Positions 1 to 10,826 of a stretch of DNA of 64,000 nucleotides are shown one piece after another. Under the pieces are notes generated by a model. It was not told the DNA's origin. It did not search any database and saw nothing but the letters and a program-made list of their open reading frames with translations. Within the stretch, counting starts at the first letter, position 1. Each line of letters opens with the position of its first letter. Made by a program: the position numbers and the translations under genes. Source of the DNA: Enterobacter asburiae (GTDB taxonomy: Bacteria > Pseudomonadota > Gammaproteobacteria > Enterobacterales > Enterobacteriaceae); assembly GCA_011754535.1 (NCBI GenBank), contig JAAQVN010000001.1, positions 1,922,001-1,986,000 on the forward strand, read 5' to 3'.

Positions 1-326
1 TCCATTCGCCAGTCGGGCAGGGCGCGGAACGGGCGCATTAGCGCGGCAGTTGGCTCGTGCCAGTGGTTGACCGCCTGTACCAGCAGCGACCAGTTGCTTT
101 CGCCGAGGTGATCGTAGCTTTCGAAAGGACCGTGGCTGACCTGCCATTTCCCGTCCTGGTGGCTGACCAGGCGGCTGTCGACTTCGTTTTCCATGGCCAG
201 ACCGGCCAGCTCGTCAGGCGAGATAGGGTCGACAAAGTTGCTGAACCCGCGTTTCAGAACCACCGGGCGCTTTTGCCAGTAACGTTCGATAAACTCGGGC
301 CAGTTAAGTGTTAAGTGATAATCCAT
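1..326 (-). CDS. roxA: 50S ribosomal protein L16 3-hydroxylase RoxA (partial)
   Basis: 2-oxoglutarate/Fe(II)-dependent JmjC-family oxygenase (YcfD) that hydroxylates an arginine of ribosomal protein L16. Only about the first 108 codons are present; the C-terminal part, including the iron-binding residues, lies beyond the left edge. The translation from the ATG at 324-326 begins MDYHLTLNWPEFIERYWQKR and continues with the QKRPVVLKRGF and SRLVSHQDGKW stretches of E. coli YcfD, so the identification is strong despite truncation. It lies 91 bp downstream of phoQ on the same strand, as in E. coli, and may be reached by phoPQ read-through. Confidence 0.9.
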   Translation of the reverse strand, partial: MDYHLTLNWPEFIERYWQKRPVVLKRGFSNFVDPISPDELAGLAMENEVDSRLVSHQDGKWQVSHGPFESYDHLGESNWSLLVQAVNHWHEPTAALMRPFRALPDWRM

Positions 327-417
327 ATTTTTTTATTCCGCAGGCTCTTACTGACTCGGATTATAACGGAAGCTCAGGCCCCCGGCTGCGAGATCCTCGC
401 ATTTTTCACATAACGGG

Positions 418-1881
418 TTAACTATCGTCCGAAGTGGGCTGCTGTCGACCAAAAATCACTTCCATTCTGGCCCCACCCAGCAAGCTTTCGCTGGTTTCGA
501 TTTTGCCATCGTACTGGTCGACAATCTCGCGGGCCACGGCTAATCCCACCCCCTGACCGGGACGCAGCGTATCCGCTCGCTGACCGCGATCGAACACCAC
601 ATCACGTTTATTGCGCGGGATCCCCGGGCCATCATCCTCGACGATAATATGTAATTCGTTATCCGTCTGGCGCGCCGACACTTCCACAAACTCCAGGCAG
701 TACTTGCAGGCGTTATCCAACAGGTTGCCCATCACTTCCATAAAGTCATTTTTTTCGCCGACAAAGCTAATCTCAGGCGAAATATCGAGGCTGATATTCA
801 CCCCTTTACGCTGATACACCTTGTTGAGCGCGGACGTGAGATTATCCAGCAGCGGGGCTACCGGGTGCAGCTCGCGGCTCAGGAGCGCGCTGCCGGAACG
901 CATGCTGGCGCGGTGCAGATAATAGCCAATTTGCTGCGAGATTCGGCTGATCTGTTCCAGCATCACCGGCTCGGCATCGTCGACGCTCAACTTTGAGCTG
1001 CGCATTGAACGCAGGGTGCTTTGCATCACGGCCAGCGGTGTTTTCAGGCTGTGCGTGAGGTCGGTCAGGGTCGTACGGTACTTATCATAGCGTTCACGCT
1101 CGCTTTTCAGCAGGCGATTGAGGTTACGCACCAGGCTGGTCAGCTCACGGGTGGTTTCCGGGTTGAGCTTTTCACGATGATGTTCCTCAAGCTCGCGCAC
1201 CTCTCGCGCCAGGGACTCAATAGGGCGCAAGCTCCACCACGCCGCCACCCAAAGCAGCGGGATCACCAGCAGCAGGTTTGCGGCGAGAACATAAACGAAC
1301 CAGCCCCAGACCTTATAGGAACGTTTTAGCTCAACCGGGATGGTGTCAATCACCACAATGGTCAACTGCGGCATGTTCATGGTCGCCGGGTAGATATTGA
1401 TCGCCACCGAGTGCGTCATCTCCGTCTCGGCATCGTCAGCGCGGATTTCATTGAGCTTTTGCTGCATTGAGCGATCTTCGCGGATCAGGGTGCTGGTGGT
1501 GTTGAGATCGGCTTCAATCTCATGAAATCCGTTGGTTTTGAGCCATTCAGGACGAATGCTATTCACCAGCCACGGAATATCGCGCTGCGCCCAAAGCAAC
1601 TTTCCCTTTTCGTTATAAATCATTGCCAGGGTTGGGCTCTGCTGATTCAGATTTTCCGGCATTTCAACGGTGATGTGGTTGTCTTCCCATTTCGCCAGGG
1701 TATAAAACAGATTGCTTTCGCCGCGTAACAGACGAAAGGTCGTTTTATCGAAGCTGACGCTGTACCCTACGAGGGCGACCATACCGTAGGAGAGCGACAG
1801 CACCAACACCACCGCGGCCGTAGCCAGTAAAAAGCGAACCCGCAGCGAGAGGGGCAGAATATGGCGCAAAATCCGTCTCAT
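418..1881 (-). CDS. phoQ: Sensor histidine kinase/phosphatase PhoQ
   Basis: Inner-membrane sensor of low Mg2+, acidic pH and cationic peptides; phosphorylates and dephosphorylates PhoP. 487 aa, as in E. coli (486). TM1 at about 16-40, periplasmic PAS-like sensor 45-190, TM2 about 194-214 with the polar Asn202, HAMP about 215-266, dimerisation domain with phospho-acceptor His277 (DLTHSLKTP), and an ATPase domain with NACKY, DDGPGIP and GQGVGLA boxes. The periplasmic acidic patch, EDDDDAE at 148-154 in E. coli, reads ADDAETE here, with four acidic residues instead of six. phoQ directly follows phoP: the phoP stop starts at the next base after the phoQ ATG. Confidence 0.98.
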   Translation of the reverse strand: MRRILRHILPLSLRVRFLLATAAVVLVLSLSYGMVALVGYSVSFDKTTFRLLRGESNLFYTLAKWEDNHITVEMPENLNQQSPTLAMIYNEKGKLLWAQRDIPWLVNSIRPEWLKTNGFHEIEADLNTTSTLIREDRSMQQKLNEIRADDAETEMTHSVAINIYPATMNMPQLTIVVIDTIPVELKRSYKVWGWFVYVLAANLLLVIPLLWVAAWWSLRPIESLAREVRELEEHHREKLNPETTRELTSLVRNLNRLLKSERERYDKYRTTLTDLTHSLKTPLAVMQSTLRSMRSSKLSVDDAEPVMLEQISRISQQIGYYLHRASMRSGSALLSRELHPVAPLLDNLTSALNKVYQRKGVNISLDISPEISFVGEKNDFMEVMGNLLDNACKYCLEFVEVSARQTDNELHIIVEDDGPGIPRNKRDVVFDRGQRADTLRPGQGVGLAVAREIVDQYDGKIETSESLLGGARMEVIFGRQQPTSDDS

Positions 1882-2553
1882 TTAGCGTAATTCAAACAGG
1901 TAGCCCTGACCGCGGACGGTGGTAATCACATCCTGCGGATACTGCGCCTGAATTTTCTTACGCAAACGCCCCATCAGCACGTCGATGGTGTGACTCTCGC
2001 GCAGCTCAGCGTCAGGGTAGAGCTGGAGCATTAAGGAGTCTTTGCTCACTACCTTGCCGCTGTTACGGATCAGCGTTTCCATAATGGTGTATTCGAATGC
2101 GGTCAGCTTGATCGCTTCATCGTTAATTGAGAGCTCGCGCCGGGAGAGATCCACCTGGAAAGGCGGAATGGAGATAACCTGTGAAGCCAGCCCGCTGTTG
2201 CGGCGTAACAGCGCCTGCATGCGCGCCGCCACTTCTTCAATATGGAACGGTTTGGTGACGTAATCATCCGCACCGGCGCTGAGCACTTCAACTTTGTCCT
2301 GCCAGCCTTCGCGTGCCGTCAGAACCAGAACCGGCAGAGAAACATCATGGCTGCGCCAGCGACGAATTAACGACAGGCCGTCTTCATCAGGCAGGCCTAA
2401 ATCGACAATGGCGATGTCCGGCAGGTGTTCATTGAGATAATAATCGGCTTCTTTTGCATCTTCAGCATCGTCCACCTGATGTCCCATCTCCTGAAGCTGA
2501 ACCTTCAGGTGGTGGCGTAGCAATGCGTTATCCTCAACAACCAGTACGCGCAT
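1882..2553 (-). CDS. phoP: Response regulator PhoP
   Basis: OmpR-family DNA-binding response regulator of the PhoPQ system controlling Mg2+ transport, lipid A modification and acid and peptide resistance. 223 aa, identical in length to E. coli PhoP. Receiver domain 1-120 with acidic pocket Glu-Asp near 8, phospho-acceptor Asp51 ([13 protein letters not shown]), Thr79 and Lys101. Winged-helix domain from about 125 ends in [13 protein letters not shown]. Two adjacent ATGs (2551-2553 and 2554-2556) follow a GGAG; I use the second because it gives the conserved MRVLVVEDN start and better Shine-Dalgarno spacing. A perfect PhoP box lies upstream. Confidence 0.98.
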   Translation of the reverse strand: MRVLVVEDNALLRHHLKVQLQEMGHQVDDAEDAKEADYYLNEHLPDIAIVDLGLPDEDGLSLIRRWRSHDVSLPVLVLTAREGWQDKVEVLSAGADDYVTKPFHIEEVAARMQALLRRNSGLASQVISIPPFQVDLSRRELSINDEAIKLTAFEYTIMETLIRNSGKVVSKDSLMLQLYPDAELRESHTIDVLMGRLRKKIQAQYPQDVITTVRGQGYLFELR

Positions 2554-2596
2554 CATCTTTTCTCCGGGAATAAATAGTATGAATAGTTTAACGCTG

Positions 2597-2631
2597 ATTA
2601 TGTTGCTGTGGGGATAAACATTCAGTAAACC
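2597..2631 (-). promoter_or_regulatory. Autoregulated phoPQ promoter with PhoP box
   Basis: On the minus strand GGTTTA-CTGAA-TGTTTA (2631 down to 2615) is a perfect PhoP direct repeat with 5-bp spacer. It is followed by exactly 12 nt and then a CATAAT -10 element (2602-2597). This is the class-I geometry of PhoP-activated promoters, where the box replaces the -35. The transcript would start about 40 nt upstream of the phoP ATG. Confidence 0.85.
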
Positions 2632-2676
2632 GGGGAAAAGCAACCCCCTTTCCGGGCGGAAAGGGGAGGAAGGACG

Positions 2677-4696
<2,020 letters not shown>

Positions 4697-4722
4697 ACGG
4701 TCTCCTTTATGTGTGCAATCGG

Positions 4723-5835
4723 TTAAACAGCGGGCAGCGGCAGGCGCTGTTCAATGATCCCGCCGCCCAGGCAGATCTCACCGCTGTAGAAGACAGCGGA
4801 CTGACCCGGGGTAACGGCGGCGACCGGCTCGTCGAAACGCACGTCAATGCGGTCGTCATCTAGCGCGGTAATGGTGCAAGGAATATCGGTCTGACGGTAG
4901 CGCGTTTTCACCGTGCAGCGCAGCGTGCCTTTCAGCGGCTCGCGATCGACCCAGTCCAGCTGCTGTGCGATAAGGCCAACGGACATCAGACGCGGGTGGT
5001 CGTGACCCTGAGCCACCACCAGAATATTGTTTTCGACGTCTTTGTCGACCACGTACCACGGATCTTCGCTGCCTTCTTTCGTCCCGCCAATACCCAGGCC
5101 TTTACGCTGGCCTAAGGTGTGGTACATCAGCCCCTGATGCTGACCAATCTCGTCGCCATCAACGGTGACAATTTTACCCGGCTGCGCAGGGAGGTAGCGG
5201 CCAAGGAAATCACGGAACTTTCGCTCGCCGATAAAGCAGATACCGGTAGAGTCTTTTTTCTTCGCGGTGATCAGGTCCAGCTCTTCAGCGATTTTACGCA
5301 CTTCCGGTTTTTCCAGTTCGCCAACCGGGAACAGGCTTTGCGCAATCTGTTCGTGGCTCAGCGTATAAAGGAAGTAGCTCTGATCTTTGTTGCCGTCCAG
5401 GCCGCGCAGCAGCTGGCTTTTGCCATTCACGTCTGCACGACGCACGTAGTGACCCGTCGCAATGTAGTCAGCGCCCAGATCTTCCGCGGCGAATTCCAGG
5501 AAGGCTTTAAATTTGATCTCTTTGTTGCACAGAATATCCGGGTTCGGCGTACGGCCCGCTTTGTACTCTTCAAGGAACAGTTCAAAGACGTTATCCCAGT
5601 ATTCTGCGGCAAAGTTAACGGTGTGCAGTTCAATGCCGAGCTTATCGCATACGGCCTGCGCATCGGCGAGATCCGCAGCGGCAGTGCAGTATTCCTCGCC
5701 ATCATCTTCCTCCCAGTTCTTCATGAACAGGCCCTCCACCTTATAGCCCTGTTGCTGTAACAGGTAGGCGGAAACGGAGGAATCGACACCGCCGGACATG
5801 CCGACGATCACTTTTTTCTGGCTGTTATCTGACAT
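4723..5835 (-). CDS. mnmA: tRNA 2-thiouridylase MnmA
   Basis: Transfers sulfur, relayed from IscS through the Tus proteins, to U34 of tRNA-Lys, -Glu and -Gln (s2U step of mnm5s2U). 370 aa against 368 in E. coli. The PP-loop ATP site SGGVDSS lies at 14-20; the two catalytic cysteines lie in [12 protein letters not shown] (about 103) and [10 protein letters not shown] (about 200). The ATG at 5833-5835 gives the usual [13 protein letters not shown] start; the upstream in-frame extension of 49 codons lies in poorly conserved sequence that overlaps nudJ and is rejected. Confidence 0.98.
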   Translation of the reverse strand: MSDNSQKKVIVGMSGGVDSSVSAYLLQQQGYKVEGLFMKNWEEDDGEEYCTAAADLADAQAVCDKLGIELHTVNFAAEYWDNVFELFLEEYKAGRTPNPDILCNKEIKFKAFLEFAAEDLGADYIATGHYVRRADVNGKSQLLRGLDGNKDQSYFLYTLSHEQIAQSLFPVGELEKPEVRKIAEELDLITAKKKDSTGICFIGERKFRDFLGRYLPAQPGKIVTVDGDEIGQHQGLMYHTLGQRKGLGIGGTKEGSEDPWYVVDKDVENNILVVAQGHDHPRLMSVGLIAQQLDWVDREPLKGTLRCTVKTRYRQTDIPCTITALDDDRIDVRFDEPVAAVTPGQSAVFYSGEICLGGGIIEQRLPLPAV

Positions 5836-5875
5836 GGAATACTCACGACATTGAACTTCAAGGCGGCGTATTCTA

Positions 5876-6349
5876 TCACGCCCCCCCACCGTTGACACCC
5901 TCTGTAAACGGCCAGTTAAATTCTCCGATGACACCCAGCGGCAAGCGCGTGTCTGACTGCCAGCAGCGGATGCTTTCCGCAACCAGCGGCGAGCGCAGGT
6001 TTGGCGCGTTCAGGATCTCCTCGGCGGTGACCCACAGGCAGCGATCGATATCGTCATCGTGCGGTTCAGTGGCGCACGTTTCGCTAAGCTCAACGGCAAA
6101 TAAAAAGCGCAGGAATGGGGTGCTGTCGGGTGCAATCCACTGGTGCATGCGGATGAAGTGCTGCGGTTCAGCGTGAATGCCCGTCTCTTCCCAGAGCTCG
6201 CGCTTCGCAGCCTGCAGCAACGTTTCATTGGCTTCAAGATGCCCGGCAGGCTGATTCCACAGCGCCTTGCCGTTGATGCTCTCTTCCACAACGAGGAATT
6301 TTCCCTGCGCATGCACCACGCAGGCGACCGTAACATGAGGTTTAAACAT
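5876..6349 (-). CDS. nudJ: Phosphatase NudJ (Nudix hydrolase)
   Basis: Nudix hydrolase that in E. coli acts on HMP-pyrophosphate and nucleoside di/triphosphates. 157 aa against 153. The Nudix box runs from Gly36 to Ile58 with the full G-x5-E-x7-REUxEExGU pattern (Glu42, Arg50-Glu51, Glu54-Glu55, Gly57). It begins [20 protein letters not shown] like the E. coli protein; the C-terminal tail VNGGGA is a few residues longer. It lies 40 bp upstream of mnmA and 9 bp downstream of rluE, suggesting one operon. Confidence 0.96.
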   Translation of the reverse strand: MFKPHVTVACVVHAQGKFLVVEESINGKALWNQPAGHLEANETLLQAAKRELWEETGIHAEPQHFIRMHQWIAPDSTPFLRFLFAVELSETCATEPHDDDIDRCLWVTAEEILNAPNLRSPLVAESIRCWQSDTRLPLGVIGEFNWPFTEGVNGGGA

Positions 6350-6358
6350 CGTTTCTCC

Positions 6359-7012
6359 TTAAGGGGCAACGTCGCGCCATTCGCCGTTTGCCAGCGTATC
6401 CAGCGTATAGCTGCCCATGGCGTAGCGAATCAGACGCAGGGTAGGGAAGCCGACGTGTGCGGTCATGCGCCTCACCTGACGGTTGCGGCCTTCATACAGG
6501 GTGATTTTGAGCCAGCTTGTCGGGATGGATTTGCGCTCGCGAATGGGTGTGTTACGCGGCCACAGCCACTCCGGCTCATTCACGCGTTCAATACCGGCGG
6601 GCAGGGTGGGGCCGTCGTTCAGCGTCACGCCGCTGCGTAATTTCGCCAGCGTCTCTTCGTCCGGCTCGCCCTCGACCTGCACGAAGTAAATTTTTCCGGT
6701 GCGTTTGCCCGGCTGCGTGAGCTTCGCCTGCAGAGCGCCGTCATTGGTTAAGACCAAAAGTCCTTCGCTGTCCCGGTCCAGACGCCCGGCGGCGTAAACA
6801 CCCTGAACAGGGATGTAATCCTTCAGCGTGCTGCGCCCGGCCTCATCGGTGAACTGCGGCAAAACATCGTAGGGTTTATTGAACAAAATCACCCGCTTCG
6901 GCTGGGTTTGCTGGGGGCGTCTGGTGGCTTGTCGCGAGCTGAATCGCTCAACCCGGTGTTTTGTAAAAGAAGTTTTCTTCATGGTATTTTCAGGCGTTAT
7001 CAATTGCCGCAT
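6359..7012 (-). CDS. rluE: 23S rRNA pseudouridine(2457) synthase RluE
   Basis: RsuA-type pseudouridine synthase modifying U2457 of 23S rRNA. 217 aa as in E. coli. The catalytic motif GRLDRDSEG places the nucleophile at Asp79; NRQVRRM and [11 protein letters not shown] are the other family motifs. The basic, low-complexity N-terminus (about 1-38) is as in E. coli. The start at 7010-7012 gives the full E. coli length; an internal ATG ten codons later is possible. Transcribed divergently from icd across a 117-bp gap. Confidence 0.96.
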   Translation of the reverse strand: MRQLITPENTMKKTSFTKHRVERFSSRQATRRPQQTQPKRVILFNKPYDVLPQFTDEAGRSTLKDYIPVQGVYAAGRLDRDSEGLLVLTNDGALQAKLTQPGKRTGKIYFVQVEGEPDEETLAKLRSGVTLNDGPTLPAGIERVNEPEWLWPRNTPIRERKSIPTSWLKITLYEGRNRQVRRMTAHVGFPTLRLIRYAMGSYTLDTLANGEWRDVAP

Positions 7013-7129
7013 TATAGCCTAATAACGAAGACCTTTCATGGCGCAGGACAATCAGGTACTATCGAAGGGCTCATTACAATTTATTAACATAAGATCAGTA
7101 ACAACCAGAAGCGCTCGAAGGAGAGGTTA

Positions 7130-8380
7130 ATGGAAAGCAAAGTAGTTGTTCCGGCGGAAGGTAAAAAGATCACCCTGCAAAACGGCAAGATTAACGTTCC
7201 TCACAATCCGATTATCCCGTTCATCGAAGGTGACGGTATCGGTGTAGACGTTACCCCGGCAATGCTGAAAGTGGTTGATGCCGCTGTTGAGAAAGCCTAC
7301 AAAGGCGAGCGTAAAATTTCCTGGATGGAAATTTACACCGGTGAGAAATCGACTCAAGTTTATGGCCAGGACGTCTGGCTGCCAGCGGAAACGCTGGACC
7401 TGATCCGCGAATACCGCGTTGCTATTAAAGGCCCACTGACTACCCCAGTTGGTGGCGGCATCCGTTCCCTGAACGTGGCACTGCGTCAGGAGCTTGACCT
7501 GTACGTGTGTCTGCGTCCGGTTCGTTACTATCAGGGCACCCCAAGCCCGGTTAAGCACCCTGAACTGACCGACATGGTTATCTTCCGCGAAAACTCAGAA
7601 GACATCTACGCGGGTATCGAATGGAAAGCGGACTCTGCTGACGCAGAAAAAGTGATTAAATTCCTGCGCGAAGAGATGGGCGTGAAGAAAATTCGCTTCC
7701 CTGAGCATTGCGGTATCGGCATCAAGCCGTGTTCCGAAGAAGGGACCAAACGTCTGGTGCGTGCGGCCATCGAATATGCGATCACCAACGACCGTGACTC
7801 TGTGACCCTGGTTCACAAGGGCAACATCATGAAGTTCACCGAAGGCGCGTTCAAAGACTGGGGCTACCAGCTGGCGACCGAAGAGTTCGGCGGTGAGTTG
7901 ATCGACGGCGGCCCGTGGCAGAAGATTAAGAACCCAAACACCGGCAAAGAGATCGTCATTAAAGATGTGATCGCCGATGCGTTCCTGCAGCAGATCCTGC
8001 TGCGTCCTGCAGAATACGACGTCATTGCCTGTATGAACCTGAACGGTGACTACATTTCTGACGCCCTGGCAGCGCAGGTTGGCGGTATCGGTATCGCCCC
8101 TGGTGCGAACATCGGTGACGAGTGCGCCCTGTTCGAAGCGACCCACGGTACTGCGCCTAAATACGCAGGCCAGGACAAAGTGAACCCAGGCTCTATCATC
8201 CTGTCCGCTGAGATGATGCTGCGTCATATGGAATGGTTCGAAGCCGCAGACCTGATCGTCAAAGGTATGGAAGGCGCGATTAACGCGAAAACCGTAACTT
8301 ACGACTTCGAACGCCTGATGGAAGGCGCTAAGCTACTGAAATGTTCAGAGTTTGGCGACGCCATTATCGCGAACATGTAA
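7130..8380 (+). CDS. icd: NADP-dependent isocitrate dehydrogenase
   Basis: TCA-cycle enzyme converting isocitrate to 2-oxoglutarate with NADPH formation. 416 aa, co-linear with E. coli Icd. The AceK phosphorylation and substrate site is Ser113 ([13 protein letters not shown]); Tyr160, Lys230 and the [15 protein letters not shown] metal/substrate motif are present. Ribosome-binding site GAAGGAGAGG precedes the ATG. The 3' end of icd is the attachment site of phage 21 and e14 in E. coli; here it is intact, with no prophage following. A rho-independent terminator follows. Confidence 0.99.
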   Translation: MESKVVVPAEGKKITLQNGKINVPHNPIIPFIEGDGIGVDVTPAMLKVVDAAVEKAYKGERKISWMEIYTGEKSTQVYGQDVWLPAETLDLIREYRVAIKGPLTTPVGGGIRSLNVALRQELDLYVCLRPVRYYQGTPSPVKHPELTDMVIFRENSEDIYAGIEWKADSADAEKVIKFLREEMGVKKIRFPEHCGIGIKPCSEEGTKRLVRAAIEYAITNDRDSVTLVHKGNIMKFTEGAFKDWGYQLATEEFGGELIDGGPWQKIKNPNTGKEIVIKDVIADAFLQQILLRPAEYDVIACMNLNGDYISDALAAQVGGIGIAPGANIGDECALFEATHGTAPKYAGQDKVNPGSIILSAEMMLRHMEWFEAADLIVKGMEGAINAKTVTYDFERLMEGAKLLKCSEFGDAIIANM

Positions 8381-8404
8381 TCCAGATTCTGGGTTTAACA
8401 AGAG

Positions 8405-8432
8405 CGGGGGCCTGAGGGTTCCCGTTTTTTTT
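8405..8432 (+). terminator. Rho-independent terminator of icd
   Basis: CGGGGGCC-TGAG-GGTTCCCG hairpin (8-bp stem with two G-T pairs) followed by eight T residues, 24 nt after the icd stop codon. Confidence 0.85.
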
Positions 8433-8457
8433 GCCTCTGCCTGCAGGAAATAACACG

Positions 8458-8805
8458 ATGCTCGCTACTGTTCTTATTGCTGTCGTTGCATTCATCCATG
8501 TCTACATTCTTGTGCTGGAAATGTTCCTGTGGAACACCAGAACAGGGCACAAGGCCTTTAATTTGCGTCCCGACTTTGCGCGGGAAACCCGCGTGCTGGC
8601 CGCGAATCAGGGGCTCTATAATGGTTTTCTGGCGGCGGGCCTGGTCTGGAGCCTCTGGCTTGGCGAAAAAGGCGTCCATGTGGCCATCTTCTTCCTGGTC
8701 TGCGTGCTGATTGCCGGTCTCTTTGGCGCAGCGACGGCCAGCCGGAAGATACTGTACGTTCAGGCATTACCTGCTCTCGCGGCCCTGCTTGCGCTGCTTC
8801 TCTGA
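8458..8805 (+). CDS. DUF1304 membrane protein
   Basis: 115-aa hydrophobic protein with about four predicted transmembrane segments (roughly 2-25, 48-68, 72-92, 97-115) and the conserved loop FLWNTRTGHKAFNL. It matches what I recall of the DUF1304 family, whose function is unknown. The ATG at 8458 is preceded by AGGA at 8 to 9 nt spacing; a TTG start 27 nt upstream would overlap the icd terminator and is less likely. Not part of the E. coli K-12 icd locus. Confidence 0.8.
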   Translation: MLATVLIAVVAFIHVYILVLEMFLWNTRTGHKAFNLRPDFARETRVLAANQGLYNGFLAAGLVWSLWLGEKGVHVAIFFLVCVLIAGLFGAATASRKILYVQALPALAALLALLL

Positions 8806-8874
8806 CGCAACGCGTTGGTCAACCGTCCGTCGTCGGATATTCTTTTGGCTTCACCCTGAAAGGTTAAAACTGTT

Positions 8875-9120
8875 ATGAATAACGAAATCCCACTGAAGTA
8901 TTATGACATCGTCGAAGAATACGCGACGGAAGCGACAAAGCCCGTGAGTGAATCGGAGCAGGACCCGCTGGCGCATTATTTCCAGCTGCTTCTCACGCGT
9001 TTGTCGAATAATGAGGAGATTGATGAGGAAGCCCAGCAAGAGATGGCGCGTGAAGCTGGAGTTCATGCCGAACGTATTGATGATATTGCGAATTTCCTCA
9101 ATCAGTGGGGAAATGAATAA
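8875..9120 (+). CDS. ymjA: YmjA/DUF2543 family small protein
   Basis: 81-aa acidic soluble protein that closely resembles E. coli YmjA as I recall it: [19 protein letters not shown] at the start, [13 protein letters not shown] in the middle and [10 protein letters not shown] at the end. Function unknown. In E. coli ymjA lies elsewhere, near the puu genes, so its place beside icd and the EAL gene is a local difference. Its stop codon is separated from the converging EAL gene's stop by one base. Confidence 0.8.
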   Translation: MNNEIPLKYYDIVEEYATEATKPVSESEQDPLAHYFQLLLTRLSNNEEIDEEAQQEMAREAGVHAERIDDIANFLNQWGNE

Positions 9121-9121
9121 C

Positions 9122-10621
9122 CTAACGAGCGACGCCAGTGAGCTGCTTCGCAAGCTCACTCCGGGTGACCGATTTTGAGAAATACCATCCCTGAACGAAA
9201 GCCTCGGGATATCTTTCTGCAATAAAGCGATACTGTATTTCGCTCTCAACGCCTTCGAAAACAAGCGTTTTATTCAGTTTTGCGAGGGCGTCACAAAAGA
9301 TAACAAAAATATTCTGCTTATAATGCTCGCTGATGCCGTCGACCAGCGACTTGTCGATTTTGATCTCATCATATTCCAGAAGAGAGAGTCGGGCCAGGTT
9401 TGAGTTTTGCACCCCGAAGTCATCAATGGATATCTTCACGCCAAGCGATTTTAACTCCTTACAAAAATCCTCCAGAATAGTCTCCGTGGAAACGGCTTTT
9501 TCAGAAAGCTCGATTTTAACCAGAGACAGGGGAATGTTATTAGCTAAACACAGACGGCGTAAAATGCTGATAAATTGTCCATCTTCTATTTCCGTTCTTC
9601 CTACATTGAGCGAAACCACCAGTCGATGTTTAATAACAAGCGGTGCGATATCCGCAAGGGATTTTTCGAGAATATTAATGTAGTATTTTTTATACAGGCC
9701 TATTTTTTTGATTAGTGGAATAAACAGTTCCGGTGAGACGTCACCGTATTTTACATCACGCCATCGGGACAAAACTTCCACACCCACTATTTTTTTATCC
9801 TGAATCCTGACAATAGGCTGGTAGTGCACGCCGATAGTGTTGGTAAAAACGGCTTTAACCAGCGTCCGCTCCAGTGAGAATCGATCTTCATTGAGTCGAA
9901 AGAAAAATAGCGTTATCGCCACCCAGATAAAACATAAAATGACTGCGAGCACGGTAAACACGACGGGCGACAGGGAGGCCAGTCCCGCATTGTGGTGCTT
10001 CACAATGACGCACAAATCCCAGGATGCGCTGCACTGGGTGAGTGTAAGGGTAAACAAAGAGGAATGCAGTCCGCTCTGCTGTTTTAACTCCGGGGTCGCC
10101 GAAAAAAATATTCTGCCGAAGTCTTTTGTGGTTGTGCTGAGAGAGTAGTTTGCGGTGACCGGGATGAATTTATCGTAAGCGTTGCGGGAGGTGAAGATAA
10201 TAAGATTATTATAGATGGCCGCATTGCCGGTAAAAAAATCTTTTCTGGAAAATTGCGCGAGGAGGAATCCTCTGGGCGTTTTATGCAGTTCCGCAGGAAG
10301 CGGGACAGGATTAGCGAGTTTTCCCCAAAAAGCGGTACAGATTATTTTTCCCTGTTCTATATAACCGATGTCTGCAAGATAGCGGCTTTCAAGCTTTATC
10401 TGCCGGTAGCGATCGAGACTGCTTTTGTCACATCCCTGAGCGCTCAGGCTTTTGAGTGTCTGTGCCACGCTCTGGGTCAAACTTTCCGAATAGTGTAAAA
10501 GGGTACGGGAAATTTCAAGCTGCTTGCTTTTCTGCTGACCCACGATAACCGCGTTGACCGCATAAAGAGACAGGAAGACCAGAAACGCTGAAACGATAGC
10601 AACGGCAATGATCTTTTTCAT
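9122..10621 (-). CDS. Membrane cyclic-di-GMP phosphodiesterase (CSS-motif EAL protein)
   Basis: 499 aa. TM1 at about 5-27, a periplasmic CSS-motif-type domain (about 28-225; Cys64 in GCDKSS and further cysteines in IICTAFW and CSASWDLC), TM2 about 230-255, then a C-terminal EAL domain. The signature reads EVLSRW instead of EALxRW, a tolerated change. Catalytic and metal residues look intact: Asn in SLNVGRTE, Glu in ELSEKA, Asp-Asp in IDDFG, Lys in IKIDKSLV, Glu in FEGVES, Gln-Gly in QGWYFSK. The family degrades c-di-GMP to pGpG and responds to periplasmic redox state (DsbA/B) in E. coli. Start ATG chosen for MKKIIAVAIVSAF, which begins the TM. Confidence 0.85.
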   Translation of the reverse strand: MKKIIAVAIVSAFLVFLSLYAVNAVIVGQQKSKQLEISRTLLHYSESLTQSVAQTLKSLSAQGCDKSSLDRYRQIKLESRYLADIGYIEQGKIICTAFWGKLANPVPLPAELHKTPRGFLLAQFSRKDFFTGNAAIYNNLIIFTSRNAYDKFIPVTANYSLSTTTKDFGRIFFSATPELKQQSGLHSSLFTLTLTQCSASWDLCVIVKHHNAGLASLSPVVFTVLAVILCFIWVAITLFFFRLNEDRFSLERTLVKAVFTNTIGVHYQPIVRIQDKKIVGVEVLSRWRDVKYGDVSPELFIPLIKKIGLYKKYYINILEKSLADIAPLVIKHRLVVSLNVGRTEIEDGQFISILRRLCLANNIPLSLVKIELSEKAVSTETILEDFCKELKSLGVKISIDDFGVQNSNLARLSLLEYDEIKIDKSLVDGISEHYKQNIFVIFCDALAKLNKTLVFEGVESEIQYRFIAERYPEAFVQGWYFSKSVTRSELAKQLTGVAR

Positions 10622-10826
10622 TTTCCGGATACCCTGTCTGCTCCCTGATTTCTCAAATCTTAACACAGGCAGGGCAAGCTACAAGCGTGATAATAACGGC
10701 AGCCGGGCTACTCCAGAGAAATGAACGCCTGCCTAAGTGCAATTCATTTTCCTCTTAACCAGAGCTTTGTTACAGTGACAACAGTTGTCAGCCAGGGATG
10801 ACTGGCGTGATAAGGTGGAAAAGCTC

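Noticed and set aside
343..410. Terminator between phoQ and roxA
   Set aside because: A short GCGAG/CTCGC hairpin with a T-run exists only on the plus strand, where no gene precedes it; not convincing.
8340..8400. Prophage attachment at the icd 3' end
   Set aside because: icd is complete and followed by a terminator and small chromosomal genes; no integrase or duplicated icd tail is seen.
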